Of a DNA stretch of 64,000 nucleotides, positions 25,537-34,243 are shown one piece after another; the first letter of the stretch is position 1, and every line of letters begins with the position of its first letter. The stretch lies in NCBI GenBank assembly GCA_024235255.1, contig JACKMT010000001.1, positions 1,178,001 to 1,242,000 of the forward strand. Reading direction: 5' to 3'. Both the position numbers and the translations under genes were made by a program. The stretch comes from Chromatiaceae bacterium (GTDB lineage Bacteria > Pseudomonadota > Gammaproteobacteria > Chromatiales > Chromatiaceae). Below the pieces are notes generated by a model, which saw only the letters and a program-made list of their open reading frames with translations, made no database searches and was not told the origin of the DNA.

Positions 25537-27069
25537 ATGATTTTCTCGGAAAACGGACGCTTAAGACACAGATCACGCCGCCATTCTCGCCTCCGGCGCC
25601 GGGCAGTAAACGGGATCTCCGTGTTGTCCGGCGTGGTTGTTCTGTCGCTTGCTGCATTGAGTTTGGCGATGGCGCTCCTACCCGGTGAAGAGACCCCAGC
25701 CAGCTTTGTCTACAAGCCGAAACAGACCGAAAAGGCGCTGCCGGCAGCTGATAAAGCGCAGCACATCTTAGACGAGACACTGGAAAAACTGGCTACAGTG
25801 CAGACCGCAGCAGTTGCGGAAGCCTACGACACCTGTGATACCGTGGTAGCGATGGCGAGTGACACACCTGCCGAAGAGCCCACCGTTGTCGATGAGGAGC
25901 TTGATCAGACCATCCCGTCCGCCAGCGATCCCGATGAGGAGATATTCACGCAGAGACCCGCCGACCGGCCGGCGAAGCAGTATGCTCCAGCCGGACCTTC
26001 GGTGGCAGCAATACCCGGCTTTGCACCAAATAGCGCCACTCCATTCGGGCGGTCTTTGCCGCACCCGAAGTTGGCGGCCGCCCCTCGGCAGCGGCAGAAC
26101 AGATCACCCTTCGGCGGCCCCTCTACACCACCGCAGAATTCGTTTCCCGGAGGGGGCACGCCCAGCTTCCCGCCTGTCAGCGGCAGCCCGCCGCCGATTG
26201 TTGAAGATTTCACTCCGCCCCCAGAAACACCTGACCGCAGTCCTGAACTGCCTCCGATCATTGCTGATTACACTCCACCCCCGGCAACACCTGAGCCTGA
26301 GCCTGTGCTGCCGCCAATGATCACGGGCGGCCCCGAAACGCCTCAGGCACCAACCGGCACCCCACCGACCGATGGCGATCCAGGAGATCCTTATGCGCTG
26401 CCGACTGACGGCCCCTGGATTGCCGATAACGACTGGTACTCACCGGGCCACTCGCCGGGTATAGCGACAGTGGCAGGCGATTTCAACCTGGACGGGCGGA
26501 CCATTCTGTTCGAAATTCTGGGCACCGAAGCGGGTCTGGAGTATGACCAGCTGCAGGTCGAAGGCATCGCGAACCTCAACGAAGGCAACGTCGTATTCGC
26601 TTTCATCAACGATTTTGTCGCCGATTCGACCGACTTTTTCGATCTGATCCTGGCCAGCGAGGTGCTGGTGGACCTGGAGAAGGTGAACTTCTATTACGGG
26701 CTGTTCGATCCGGCGGACGATCCCAGTTACAACCTGCACGCACCGCAGAACCTCAGCCTCTATTCGGTCCTGAACTACAAGGACAGCATCGACGACGACG
26801 TCACGCTCTCTGAGGCAGGCGGCGGCACCGCCTCCATCAATACCGACGGTCTGCTGGCTTTCGACGAGCTGATGCGAATCGGCTACCTGGCGCGTGGCGG
26901 ACAGATGGAGCGCGGGCCCGACCAGAACTTCACTCCGGTCGATTTTGGCCCGTCCCAGAACCCGGCGCCCCAGAACGATTTGGCTTCGGTTCCTGAACCT
27001 GCCCCGCTGCTGCTGCTCGCCTCCAGCCTGTTGCTACTGCGCAGGTTCCGCAAAGGCAAGGCAAGTTAA
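25537..27069 (+). CDS. PEP-CTERM sorting-domain surface protein, proline-rich
   Basis: A 510-residue exported protein. Arginine-rich N-terminal residues precede a signal/anchor helix (GISVLSGVVVLSLAALSLAM). A long low-complexity, proline-rich region (about 130-290) contains repeats of the PPPxTPxxxPELPPII type. A folded region follows (about 300-480) with a hydrophobic/acidic pattern seen in PEP-CTERM proteins. The C-terminus is a textbook exosortase A signal: VPEP, a leucine-rich helix, then RRFRKGK. The start is the ATG at 25537 behind AGGTGGA; an in-frame ATG at 25489 lies only four bases after the -12 element and is excluded. It is expected to be anchored or released at the outer surface with EPS. 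Confidence 0.85.
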   Translation: MIFSENGRLRHRSRRHSRLRRRAVNGISVLSGVVVLSLAALSLAMALLPGEETPASFVYKPKQTEKALPAADKAQHILDETLEKLATVQTAAVAEAYDTCDTVVAMASDTPAEEPTVVDEELDQTIPSASDPDEEIFTQRPADRPAKQYAPAGPSVAAIPGFAPNSATPFGRSLPHPKLAAAPRQRQNRSPFGGPSTPPQNSFPGGGTPSFPPVSGSPPPIVEDFTPPPETPDRSPELPPIIADYTPPPATPEPEPVLPPMITGGPETPQAPTGTPPTDGDPGDPYALPTDGPWIADNDWYSPGHSPGIATVAGDFNLDGRTILFEILGTEAGLEYDQLQVEGIANLNEGNVVFAFINDFVADSTDFFDLILASEVLVDLEKVNFYYGLFDPADDPSYNLHAPQNLSLYSVLNYKDSIDDDVTLSEAGGGTASINTDGLLAFDELMRIGYLARGGQMERGPDQNFTPVDFGPSQNPAPQNDLASVPEPAPLLLLASSLLLLRRFRKGKAS

Positions 27070-27090
27070 CCGGCTGATCCTCTCTCAACT

Positions 27091-27112
27091 ACGGGCCCTT
27101 CTCAGGGCCCGT
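27091..27112 (+). terminator. Intrinsic terminator after the PEP-CTERM gene
   Basis: ACGGGCCCT-TCTC-AGGGCCCGT forms a perfect 9-bp stem 21 bp past the stop codon, followed by ATTCATTTT on the plus strand. It sits between convergent genes and may also limit read-through from the Sir2 gene on the minus strand. Confidence 0.75.
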
Positions 27113-27136
27113 ATTCATTTTCACGGTCCGGTGATA

Positions 27137-27960
27137 TTAAATCAGCTGTGTCAACGCTTCCAGCCCGGCCATGGGAAGGCTCACCGACTTAGTTAATCCG
27201 CACTGGGACTCGCGTGGATTAATCCGAATCAGCGGTGCGCCGAAATGTCCCGCTATCCGCTCGGACAGACGGCGGATAGAGGGCAGCGAGGTACCGGCGC
27301 CAATCTCGACCACAACCATCTGATCCCCCACGCTGTCAACGCCCGCCAGCCACTGCTGAAAGCGCCGGCGTTGCGCTTCACTCCTGTCGGCGACCCAACT
27401 CCCGTCCGAGAACATCAGAATGTTTGGTCTGGCCAGTTTACCGCAGGTCGGACATGTCGGCAGCAACCCATCGGCGCGAAAGGCGTCCTGATCGATTGCA
27501 ACAGTGACCGCTGCTGCCGACCAGATGGCGTCGCTGCAGGGTGAACAGCACTGCAGCTGGTGAATACTGCCGTGGATCTCATAGATCTGCGCATCCTGAA
27601 ATCCGGCTTTCTGGAACGCGCCATCGACATTGCTGGTGACGACAAATCCACCGCCGCGCTTGGTTCCGGTCAGACGCAGCAGCCTGCTGTAACCGGGGTG
27701 CGGGTCGGTGTTGCGGTAGCACTCCAGACGATGCCCGTAGAATGCCCAGGCGAGGCGGGGATCGCGCAGAAAGCTGGTGGGATTCGCCATCTCTTCGAAG
27801 CGCAGACCGGTGTGCGCCAGTTTCGGTTGGCCCGCCAGAATCCCTCGGGGCCGCGAAAATCAGGCAGTCCGGAGTCGACGGACATACCGGCGCCGGCTGT
27901 GATCAGCACTGCGCTGGCTTGAGACAACAGCTCGGCAGCTCGGGAGATAGCGTTATTCAT
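27137..27960 (-). pseudogene. Sir2-family NAD-dependent deacetylase, frameshifted
   Basis: The 5' part reads a sirtuin N-terminus (ITAGAGMSVDSGLPDFRGPEG-like NAD motif, then GFWRAN). The rest, in another frame, reads FEEMANPTSF, DPRLAWAFYGHRL, TSNVDGAFQKAG, EIHGS and a CSPC...CPTCGK zinc site. The two halves join near 27829-27832, where GCCAACC would need one extra base (GCCCAACC) to give the expected NQPKLAHTGLRFEE. Corrected, the product would be about 274 residues, typical of SIR2 proteins. The break is either a true inactivating deletion or a sequencing error at a GGCC context. No strong Shine-Dalgarno precedes the ATG at 27958-27960. Confidence 0.8.
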
Positions 27961-28182
27961 TGATCGTACCAATCGCTGTCGCAGTTAAGCAGACTGGTAT
28001 TTTAGAGCCGTTACCTGCACCGGCCAACCCGGGTTGTAGGGAACCCCGGCAGGCGCCGGGAATCGATCGGAGTGTATAGAACCTATCTGATAATCCCCCT
28101 CGGCCGCGACCGTGGCGATTTTTTACCCAGGGCGCAACACGGTCTGCAGGGGAATATGAGACCGATTCTTGTATCGGACGGG

Positions 28183-28326
28183 TTAGTGCGGGGAGAAGAC
28201 CAGCTCCAGCAGGTACCCACCCAGTGCCACCGCCAGAACCAGACCCAATACACAGAAAAACAGAATGGATCCTTCGTAAACAAGACGTAGAAATTGCGTT
28301 GCATAAAATCTGCGGTTGGACTGCAT
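28183..28326 (-). CDS. 47-residue single-span membrane protein
   Basis: A short frame starting MQSNRRFYATQFLRLVYEGS and continuing into one clear membrane helix (ILFFCVLGLVLAVALGGYLL) before ending in LVFSPH. GAGGG lies seven bases before the ATG and a second GGAGGTG lies further up. The positively charged N-terminus implies N-in topology. Such small proteins often modulate membrane complexes; the function is unknown. Confidence 0.6.
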   Translation of the reverse strand: MQSNRRFYATQFLRLVYEGSILFFCVLGLVLAVALGGYLLELVFSPH

Positions 28327-28898
28327 GGCACTACCCTCGAATCGGTTACTGCTCACCTCCTGTCTGCTAAATCATTCCGTTGCGAAGTTACATGCATACC
28401 GCACGCCAATCAGATCATGTTATTTTAAAACAAAGAGTTAATAACGATCCTTGCTAACAAAACAGAGCGCAGTGTCAAATTTATATAACAACTTGGCAAG
28501 CCGCCGACCGGGAGCAGCGGGTAGCCTCAATCAGGGACTGCCGGGTACGGCAAGATTCGCGGCAAACTCATTGCCACTATCGCCGGAACCCTCACATTGG
28601 CAATAGGTCCGGGCAAACCTGGGTGGACAGATTTTCGGGTTGCGCGACTGCCTCTCTGGTGCACTACCTACGAGCATAAAAGTGAGACCATTGGGCTGGC
28701 TGTTTCACCCAATCTCCGTAATCTGCTAACTTATAAACTGACGGCTAGCGGTTTTTCGTTGTGCTTTTCGTTCACAGTTGCAATTGCCGGAACCGAATGG
28801 CAACGGTCTCGGCAGCTAAACTTAATATTCTATCATCTCGTTGATTGCTGCACCCAGCTGTTGGTTTCAGCTAATCGACGTTTACTCAGGAGAATCGT
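28327..28898. other. Intergenic region before the MBL hydrolase
   Basis: About 570 bp between the small membrane protein and the metallo-hydrolase. No good coding frame is present. Two copies of a GCCGGAACC element flanked by TTGCC/GGCAA half-sites (about 28571-28602 and 28783-28803) can form hairpins. A GGGCAAACC at 28611 recalls the c-di-GMP-I riboswitch core, but the second conserved block is missing. A promoter for the hydrolase is probably in the AT-rich part near 28730-28850. Confidence 0.4.
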
Positions 28899-29855
28899 TT
28901 GATCGGTCAATCCATTGCTCTTCCGGCTGCTCTACTTGCGCTGTTGCTGACGGTTGATACTGGCTTTGCTGAAAACACGCTGCGTGATTATCCAGTTGAC
29001 CGTATCACGGCCAATACCTACGTTATTCATGGCCCACTGGGTTATCCAAGCGTTGAAAACCAGGGTTTTATGAATAATCCTGGATTTGTCATCACTGCTT
29101 CCGGTGTCGTATTGATCGACCCAGGTTCCAGCGTGCAAGCCGGCAGAATGGTGTTGAAACAGCTGGGCACCATCACCGACAAACCGATCACGCACGTCAT
29201 CAGTACCCACGTTCACGGTGACCATTGGCTGGGTAATCAGGCGATCGCCGAAGCTTTTCCCGAGGCGGTGTTTATCGCCCATCCGGAAATGATCAAGCGA
29301 GCGCATGCGGGCGCTGCCGATGAGTGGATCAATCTGATGGCTCAGGCAACCGAAGGATTTACCGCAGGCACCCGCGCTGTGATCCCGGCGGTCTCCACCT
29401 CGGAAATCGGTAGGCTGGAAACCGGTGGCATGACGTTTCGCTTCCACGCGCCGGAGCGCGCCCACAGCGGCACCGATGTGATGATAGAGGTGGTGGAGGA
29501 GTCGGTGCTTTTCCTGGGAGATAATGTAACCTACAAGCGCATCGCCAGAATGGATGACGCCAGCTTCAACGGCAGTATCGCGGCCTGTGATACCGCCATC
29601 GACCTTGCTGTTCTGCACTACATTCCAGGCCATGGTCCAACCGGTGATGTCGGTATAGTGAACGAGTTTCGGAAATATCTGGCAACCCTCTACGGCGAGG
29701 CTGAACGACTCTACGAAGAGGGTCTCGCGGACTTTGAAATGAAGCCGGAAATCGTGCAGAAGCTGGCACCCTACGCCGACTGGGTCAATTTCGACGACCA
29801 GGTTGGGAGACACATCAGCCTGGCGATTCTGGAGATTGAAAAAAACAATTTTTAA
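28899..29855 (+). CDS. Periplasmic MBL-fold metallo-hydrolase
   Basis: A 318-residue protein with an N-terminal signal peptide (hydrophobic 7-20, cleavage after GFA near 24) and a metallo-beta-lactamase fold. The metal site STHVHGDHWLGN gives H104, H106, D108, H109, with later ligands in the ERAHSGTD, LGDNV and PGHGP loops. It resembles the SoxH or quinoprotein-relay metallohydrolase group rather than beta-lactamases. The start is a TTG at 28899 with AGGAGA five bases upstream. The substrate is unknown; a thiol or sulfur compound is possible. Confidence 0.85.
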   Translation: MIGQSIALPAALLALLLTVDTGFAENTLRDYPVDRITANTYVIHGPLGYPSVENQGFMNNPGFVITASGVVLIDPGSSVQAGRMVLKQLGTITDKPITHVISTHVHGDHWLGNQAIAEAFPEAVFIAHPEMIKRAHAGAADEWINLMAQATEGFTAGTRAVIPAVSTSEIGRLETGGMTFRFHAPERAHSGTDVMIEVVEESVLFLGDNVTYKRIARMDDASFNGSIAACDTAIDLAVLHYIPGHGPTGDVGIVNEFRKYLATLYGEAERLYEEGLADFEMKPEIVQKLAPYADWVNFDDQVGRHISLAILEIEKNNF

Positions 29856-29886
29856 GCCGGCAAGGTGCCAGACTTATCTGATCGGC

Positions 29887-30021
29887 ATGGTTTCATCAAT
29901 CTACGCTGCCAGTCTGCTGGCGCTTTGGCTGGGTGTCATCCGTGCCAATCAGGCGCCGTTAAAAAGCCAACGCGGACCCGGACGATCGGCCCTGACCGTC
30001 CGTCCCGCATGGCCAGTATGA
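29887..30021 (+). pseudogene. Possible remnant of a membrane-protein N-terminus
   Basis: A 44-codon frame opens MVSSIYAASLLALWLGVIR, reminiscent of the first helix of MAPEG-family proteins (xxALYAALLALLxxxLSxRVI), then degenerates into a non-hydrophobic Arg/Pro-rich tail. There is no Shine-Dalgarno. It may be a decayed fragment, a short leader, or chance. Confidence 0.2.
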
Positions 30022-30047
30022 ATCCTCTGAAATGAGCGGGGCGGAGC

Positions 30048-30365
30048 GTGAAGCGAGGCAATCTGTTCGAAGCGATTCCAGCCGAGCTGGAAAAAGAGGT
30101 GTTCGAATCACTGATCGAAAACGGCAATGTCAGGATTGAACGCATCATCTCCAACGGGCACAGATCACCAGAGAGCGGTTGGTACGATCAGCAACAGAAC
30201 GAATGGGTCCTGCTGCTTAAGGGAGAAGCCACTATAGCCTTTGCGAACGATGTTATCGTGGAGCTCGGACCGGGCGACCATATCGATATTCCCTCGCATA
30301 CCAGACATAAGGTCATCGGAACGAGTTCAAATAGTGCAACCATATGGCTGGCCGTACACTATTGA
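30048..30365 (+). CDS. Cupin-domain protein
   Basis: A 105-residue single-domain cupin. The first cupin motif is partly visible as ESGWYDQQQNEWVLLLKGEA, and the second as LGPGDHIDIPSHTRHKV with the metal-binding histidines. This type often binds metal and small ligands; the function is not predictable. The start GTG at 30048 is supported by frame only; the GGAG just before it is too close for ideal spacing. It converges with the ParB-like gene across a bidirectional hairpin. Confidence 0.8.
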   Translation: MKRGNLFEAIPAELEKEVFESLIENGNVRIERIISNGHRSPESGWYDQQQNEWVLLLKGEATIAFANDVIVELGPGDHIDIPSHTRHKVIGTSSNSATIWLAVHY

Positions 30366-30374
30366 ATGTCACAG

Positions 30375-30402
30375 ATCCAACCGGCCAGCAAACCGGTTGG
30401 AT
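30375..30402. terminator. Bidirectional hairpin between cupin and ParB-like genes
   Basis: A perfect 10-bp stem, ATCCAACCGG / CCGGTTGGAT, with an 8-base loop lies 10 bp after the cupin stop and 45 bp from the stop of the convergent minus-strand gene. The flanks are only weakly T-rich (TTTAG), so termination strength is uncertain. Confidence 0.6.
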
Positions 30403-30446
30403 TTAGACGACTGATACCGTTAATCTTCGCTACCGGAATAGACGTA

Positions 30447-31178
30447 TCAGTTGGACCTACCGACAAAGCCAGGCAGTCCGGCCGCTTCGCGGGAGCTGGC
30501 CAGATAGAGCGCATATGCAATCTTCTCGTGGTAATCGTCCGGATCGTCTTTCTCGATATCCGCAAGCGTCATCTCCATGCACTTCTTTTCGCAGGAGAGC
30601 TGCGCATGGAAGATCACTCTGGTTCTGAAAAAACTGCCCCATTTGAATTCGGCGAATATCGCGTTGTTGGGATCCTTGACGTAGCCGTAATCACTCCTTA
30701 CCACCCAGGAGAGGCTGCGATAGATATCGTTATCGAGATCCTTGACGTGCTGCTTCAGCGTTGCGGGATTGTCAGGACCGGCACCCATGGCGTCGAACGG
30801 ATAGACCCAGTTGTTCGCTGCCATGGCGCGCCAGAAGCTGCTGCCTTCAATTGGATTCCAGTTTTTGGTGACCTCTACCGGCACGTACATGTCGCCCTTG
30901 GCGAGCCATAGCGACGTCGCCAGGTGGTGGTGATCGATAAGATAGTACTGACCGTTGTTTCCTATGATGATCGGGATAGTCCGCTGCAGCAGGTAATCTT
31001 CCAGCTTCTTATCGCTCTTACTTGCGATTTTTTTCGTTTTGGTATTGACTTCGTCCATTCCTACCGCATTCTGGGTAGGCTTGAGTTGACTGAGTTTTAA
31101 GCGCGCCTGGGTACCCTGTGCAGTGTCGGGTGCGCACTTCGGCAGATAATCAAATATATCATTCGTCTTCTTGGACAT
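30447..31178 (-). CDS. ParBc_2-family (ParB/Srx-like) protein
   Basis: A 243-residue soluble protein. The N-terminal half has the ParB-like layout: RLKLSQLKPTQNAVGMDEV (a ParB box I equivalent), then IIIGNNGQYYLIDHHHLATS, where the IDHHH motif marks the ParBc_2 (PF08857-type) putative nuclease/ATPase group. No helix-turn-helix is evident, so it is not a partition protein. The function is unknown. It is a single gene, divergent from the DUF302 gene. Confidence 0.78.
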   Translation of the reverse strand: MSKKTNDIFDYLPKCAPDTAQGTQARLKLSQLKPTQNAVGMDEVNTKTKKIASKSDKKLEDYLLQRTIPIIIGNNGQYYLIDHHHLATSLWLAKGDMYVPVEVTKNWNPIEGSSFWRAMAANNWVYPFDAMGAGPDNPATLKQHVKDLDNDIYRSLSWVVRSDYGYVKDPNNAIFAEFKWGSFFRTRVIFHAQLSCEKKCMEMTLADIEKDDPDDYHEKIAYALYLASSREAAGLPGFVGRSN

Positions 31179-31332
31179 ATTCTTGTTCCTTCTATTATTG
31201 GGATGGTTGGGATGGGCTGGACTTGTTTTGCCTAGGCTTTAAACCCTACACTGTTCAGAAATCATAGCTTATACTGGCGAAAAATAATCACGCTGTTCTT
31301 GCGGTTGTACCAATTTAGGGGAGAGTGAAAAC

Positions 31333-31899
31333 ATGCGCACAATTAGAAATTTACTGGCCATCATCGGCCTGGCGACGGTTGTTGCGGCAGGTTACCTGCT
31401 GTATGCAACGCGGGATTTCGATCCCGGTGCTTTTGAGGTGTATCGAGCCTTTGGCACCAAGCTGCTGGAGACCGGGGATCTTGCCAACGCCTTCGTCTGG
31501 GCCGAGCCCGTCGCCGAGGGTGTCAGTGTCGAAGACGTCAAAGATGCGATGAAAAGTCTCGCGGTTGAGCGAAATTTTCTTTTCGTCAACGAATCACCCT
31601 TCTATAAGCAGGCCGCTGCCGTCACCGGAAAGGATTTCCGTCATGTCACCTTCATGCAGTTCTGCGATGTTCGAGTGGGAATCGAGATGCTTGAGCACAA
31701 CGACGCCTACTCTGCTTTTATGCCCTGCGGCATCAGCGTGGTGGAAAACAACCAGGGCAAATTATGGCTTTACGCAATGAATATGGATTTTCTGATTCAT
31801 GGCGCAAAGGAGCTGCCGCCGGAACTCAAGGAGAAGGCACTGCGCGTCAGAAAAACCATGCGTGAGATAATGAAGGGGGCCGCAACCGGAGAATTTTGA
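31333..31899 (+). CDS. DUF302-domain membrane-anchored protein
   Basis: A 188-residue protein with an N-terminal anchor or signal (hydrophobic 6-24), then a DUF302 domain (about 85-160). The family pattern shows as THE FMQFCDVRVGIEMLEHNDAYSAF region, the MPCGISVVENNQGKLW strand pair and the YAMNMD motif. DUF302 proteins are small periplasmic or cytosolic proteins of unknown role, common in sulfur oxidisers. Start ATG at 31333 behind GGGGAGAG. Confidence 0.78.
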   Translation: MRTIRNLLAIIGLATVVAAGYLLYATRDFDPGAFEVYRAFGTKLLETGDLANAFVWAEPVAEGVSVEDVKDAMKSLAVERNFLFVNESPFYKQAAAVTGKDFRHVTFMQFCDVRVGIEMLEHNDAYSAFMPCGISVVENNQGKLWLYAMNMDFLIHGAKELPPELKEKALRVRKTMREIMKGAATGEF

Positions 31900-32091
31900 A
31901 CAAACAAACTCCGCGAACCGGCCGGCATAACCATCCGGCATCCGCTAAAAATCGGACGTCAAAATTGGTTCAGAACCAGCACGCAGTTTGGATCGTACCG
32001 GTTACCCGATTGCGGGGTTGCCTGGCGCGAATGTCAGTTATATTCTCTGTCGCAAGTTAATCTTCCAAGACCCGATAATAGGCTAGTCAAT

Positions 32092-32439
32092 ATGCGATTC
32101 AAACTGATTGTCGCCATGGCGGAGGAGAAGTGGACTGACGCGCTGATGGACGCAGCGCGTGATGCGGGTGCCAAGGGATCGACGGTCATCCACAACGGCA
32201 AGGGCAAGGGCGTGGATGTAGCCAAAACCTTTCTCGGGCTGTCATTGGAAATTGCTATCGATATTATACTGCTGCTCGTTGAAGAGCACCAAAGCCGTAC
32301 CATACTGGAAGCCTTGGAAAAGGCCGGCGATATGAAAGAGAAGGGAACCGGAATCGCTTTTCAGGTTGACGTGGAGGACGCTGTCGGCGTATCTCATCAG
32401 ATTCGTGAGCTGGTCTCGATGGTAGAGGAGCAGATCTAG
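32092..32439 (+). CDS. PII-like (GlnB/GlnK superfamily) signalling protein
   Basis: A 115-residue protein with the PII fold. KLIVAMAEEKWTDALMDAARDAGAKGSTV is the first beta-alpha-beta unit, GKGKGVDVAKTFLGLSLEI corresponds to the T-loop region, and GTGIAFQVDVEDAVGV is the C-terminal strand. The canonical PII uridylylation tyrosine and full T-loop are not conserved, placing it with divergent PII-like proteins that sense nucleotides rather than nitrogen directly. It is a single gene with no amtB or glnA beside it. Confidence 0.85.
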   Translation: MRFKLIVAMAEEKWTDALMDAARDAGAKGSTVIHNGKGKGVDVAKTFLGLSLEIAIDIILLLVEEHQSRTILEALEKAGDMKEKGTGIAFQVDVEDAVGVSHQIRELVSMVEEQI

Positions 32440-32507
32440 ACTGGCTGCTGCCAAGCTGTTGTGGAACTTCCGGCTTTCGAATGCGATTGGATTTTAGCTG
32501 CCTCCCG

Positions 32508-33155
32508 CTAGCCCTGATCCGCAAGTGCTTTTACTCTCTTCTCCAGTTCCGCAACCCGGTTTTCCAAAATCGTCAGCCGGTCTATTTCGGCGGTCGTCAG
32601 ATTCCCGGTGACACCAGGCGCAGACTCCATACTCTTGGGCATCTCCACATCTCCGCACAATAGATGAGAGTACCGCTCCTCGCGGCGCCCCTCCCCTCTT
32701 GGGAAACGTACAACGAGTGCCGGCTGACGAGCGATCATTTCGTCCACAACAGGCAGGACTTCTTCGGTATCGGAAAAGTCCACCATCCTGCCAGTTCGCG
32801 TCAAAATATCATGCAATGTCTGCGGGGCGCGCAGCATCAATACTGTCAATACCGCCTGCTGCTTGCGATCCAGTTTGAAATTGCTGCGGGCTTTGTGTGA
32901 GATGCGGATTGCCCGCTCTCCATACTCAACAAACAGTAATCCTCTGTCTGCCATTTTGTTGACAATATTTCCGACCTGACCCTCGCTCATTGTCATCACA
33001 GGCTCGCGATTCGACTTTTGATTGCAGGCCGCCATCAACGAGTTCAGCGTGAGCGGATAGTTATTCGGCGTCGTCAGCTCTTTTTCCATCAGCGAAGCAA
33101 TAACGCGGGCCTCCTCCGGAGTCAGTAGCTTGGGGTGGTGATCTTCGGTTTCCAT
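32508..33155 (-). CDS. YceH family protein (DUF480)
   Basis: A 215-residue protein beginning METEDHHPKLLTPEEARVIASLMEKE, the DUF480 signature, with the TPNNYPLTLNSLMAACNQKSNREP motif and tandem winged-helix-like units. A coiled-coil C-terminus (LTILENRVAELEKRVKAL) suggests oligomerisation. The function is unknown in E. coli. The ATG at 33153-33155 has GGGAGAA eight bases upstream; the longer open frame lacks homology. Confidence 0.92.
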   Translation of the reverse strand: METEDHHPKLLTPEEARVIASLMEKELTTPNNYPLTLNSLMAACNQKSNREPVMTMSEGQVGNIVNKMADRGLLFVEYGERAIRISHKARSNFKLDRKQQAVLTVLMLRAPQTLHDILTRTGRMVDFSDTEEVLPVVDEMIARQPALVVRFPRGEGRREERYSHLLCGDVEMPKSMESAPGVTGNLTTAEIDRLTILENRVAELEKRVKALADQG

Positions 33156-33348
33156 TAAGTCGATTCTCCCGTTGTCGTCAGTATTCAGCAATTGATCATT
33201 ATAGGAGAACCAGTGCAGCGCCGCCTTAGGCCAAACCGCTGTAAGGATAGCGGGCACCCGGCAAGGTTGGTATATTCAGCGCATCAGCTCCGAGGAGTTC
33301 AGATTCAGGATTGTCGATGCCCACTCCCTATCCAGGTACAGCTCCCTA

Positions 33349-34077
33349 ATGTTTGCCGAAAAAGATAAGCCAGCGGCTGCCGTTGTACAGCCCAAAATGA
33401 AACAGAAAGTACTTATGTCATGGAGTAGCGGAAAAGACAGCGCATGGGCGTTGTATAAATTGCAACAGAATCCAGCAATCGATCTGGCCGGTCTCTTCTG
33501 CACGGTCACTAAGGCGTTCGATCGGGTAGCGATGCACGGCGTAAGGGTTGATCTGTTACGCAGTCAGGCGAGAAGCATCGGCCTTCCGCTGGAAGTGATA
33601 GAGATACCCCATCCGTGCAGCAATGCCGAATATGAAGCGATAATGGGTCGCTTCGTTGCGCGCGCAAAAAACGACAACATCGACTGTTTTGCATTTGGCG
33701 ACCTGTTTCTGGAGGATGTACGCAACTATAGAGTGGAGAAGCTGGAAGGCAGCGGAATAGAAGCGATCTTTCCACTCTGGGGCATTCCGACAGACCAGCT
33801 GGTGCTTGAAATGATCAACAACGGCCTGCGCATGGTAACGACATGCATCGATCCAAAGAAAATTCCTGCAGCCTTTATCGGGCGAGAGTTCAACCAGGAG
33901 TTTTTGGACGCACTGCCGGACCAGGTGGACCCCTGCGGCGAAAACGGGGAGTTCCACAGTTTTGTTTTCGCCGGACCGATGTTCAGCGAACAGATTGAGA
34001 TCTCTGTAGGCGAAATCGTTCATCGTGACGGCTATCTGTTTGCCGACATTTTGCCCAAATCTGCCGTTTGGGCATAA
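33349..34077 (+). CDS. Adenine nucleotide alpha-hydrolase (Dph6/diphthine-ammonia-ligase-like)
   Basis: A 242-residue PP-loop ATPase. The ATP-pyrophosphatase motif SWSSGKDSA is at residues 24-32, followed by HGVRVDLLRSQARSIGLPLE, FGDLFLEDVRNYR and a C-terminal CGENGEFHSFVF motif shared with Dph6-type enzymes. Bacteria lack diphthamide, so the substrate is unknown; an amidation of a small molecule or RNA base is plausible. An internal ATG (residue 17) just before the PP-loop is an alternative start; neither has a strong Shine-Dalgarno. Confidence 0.85.
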   Translation: MFAEKDKPAAAVVQPKMKQKVLMSWSSGKDSAWALYKLQQNPAIDLAGLFCTVTKAFDRVAMHGVRVDLLRSQARSIGLPLEVIEIPHPCSNAEYEAIMGRFVARAKNDNIDCFAFGDLFLEDVRNYRVEKLEGSGIEAIFPLWGIPTDQLVLEMINNGLRMVTTCIDPKKIPAAFIGREFNQEFLDALPDQVDPCGENGEFHSFVFAGPMFSEQIEISVGEIVHRDGYLFADILPKSAVWA

Positions 34078-34243
34078 ATACTCCACTTGGCGACCCGGAT
34101 AAAGCTGCCGATCGCTTTCGATCCGTCTGCGCTGTAGAGAGATCTGGCGATGCAGAATGGAACGCCTTGGATTGAACGTTTTGTACGCCGGCATTATCGG
34201 TACTGATACCGGGACGGGATTTTTCGGAAAATAACAGAATCGT

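Noticed and set aside
28611..28619. c-di-GMP-I riboswitch core GGGCAAACC
   Set aside because: The second conserved block (GACGCAAAGCC) is not found downstream.
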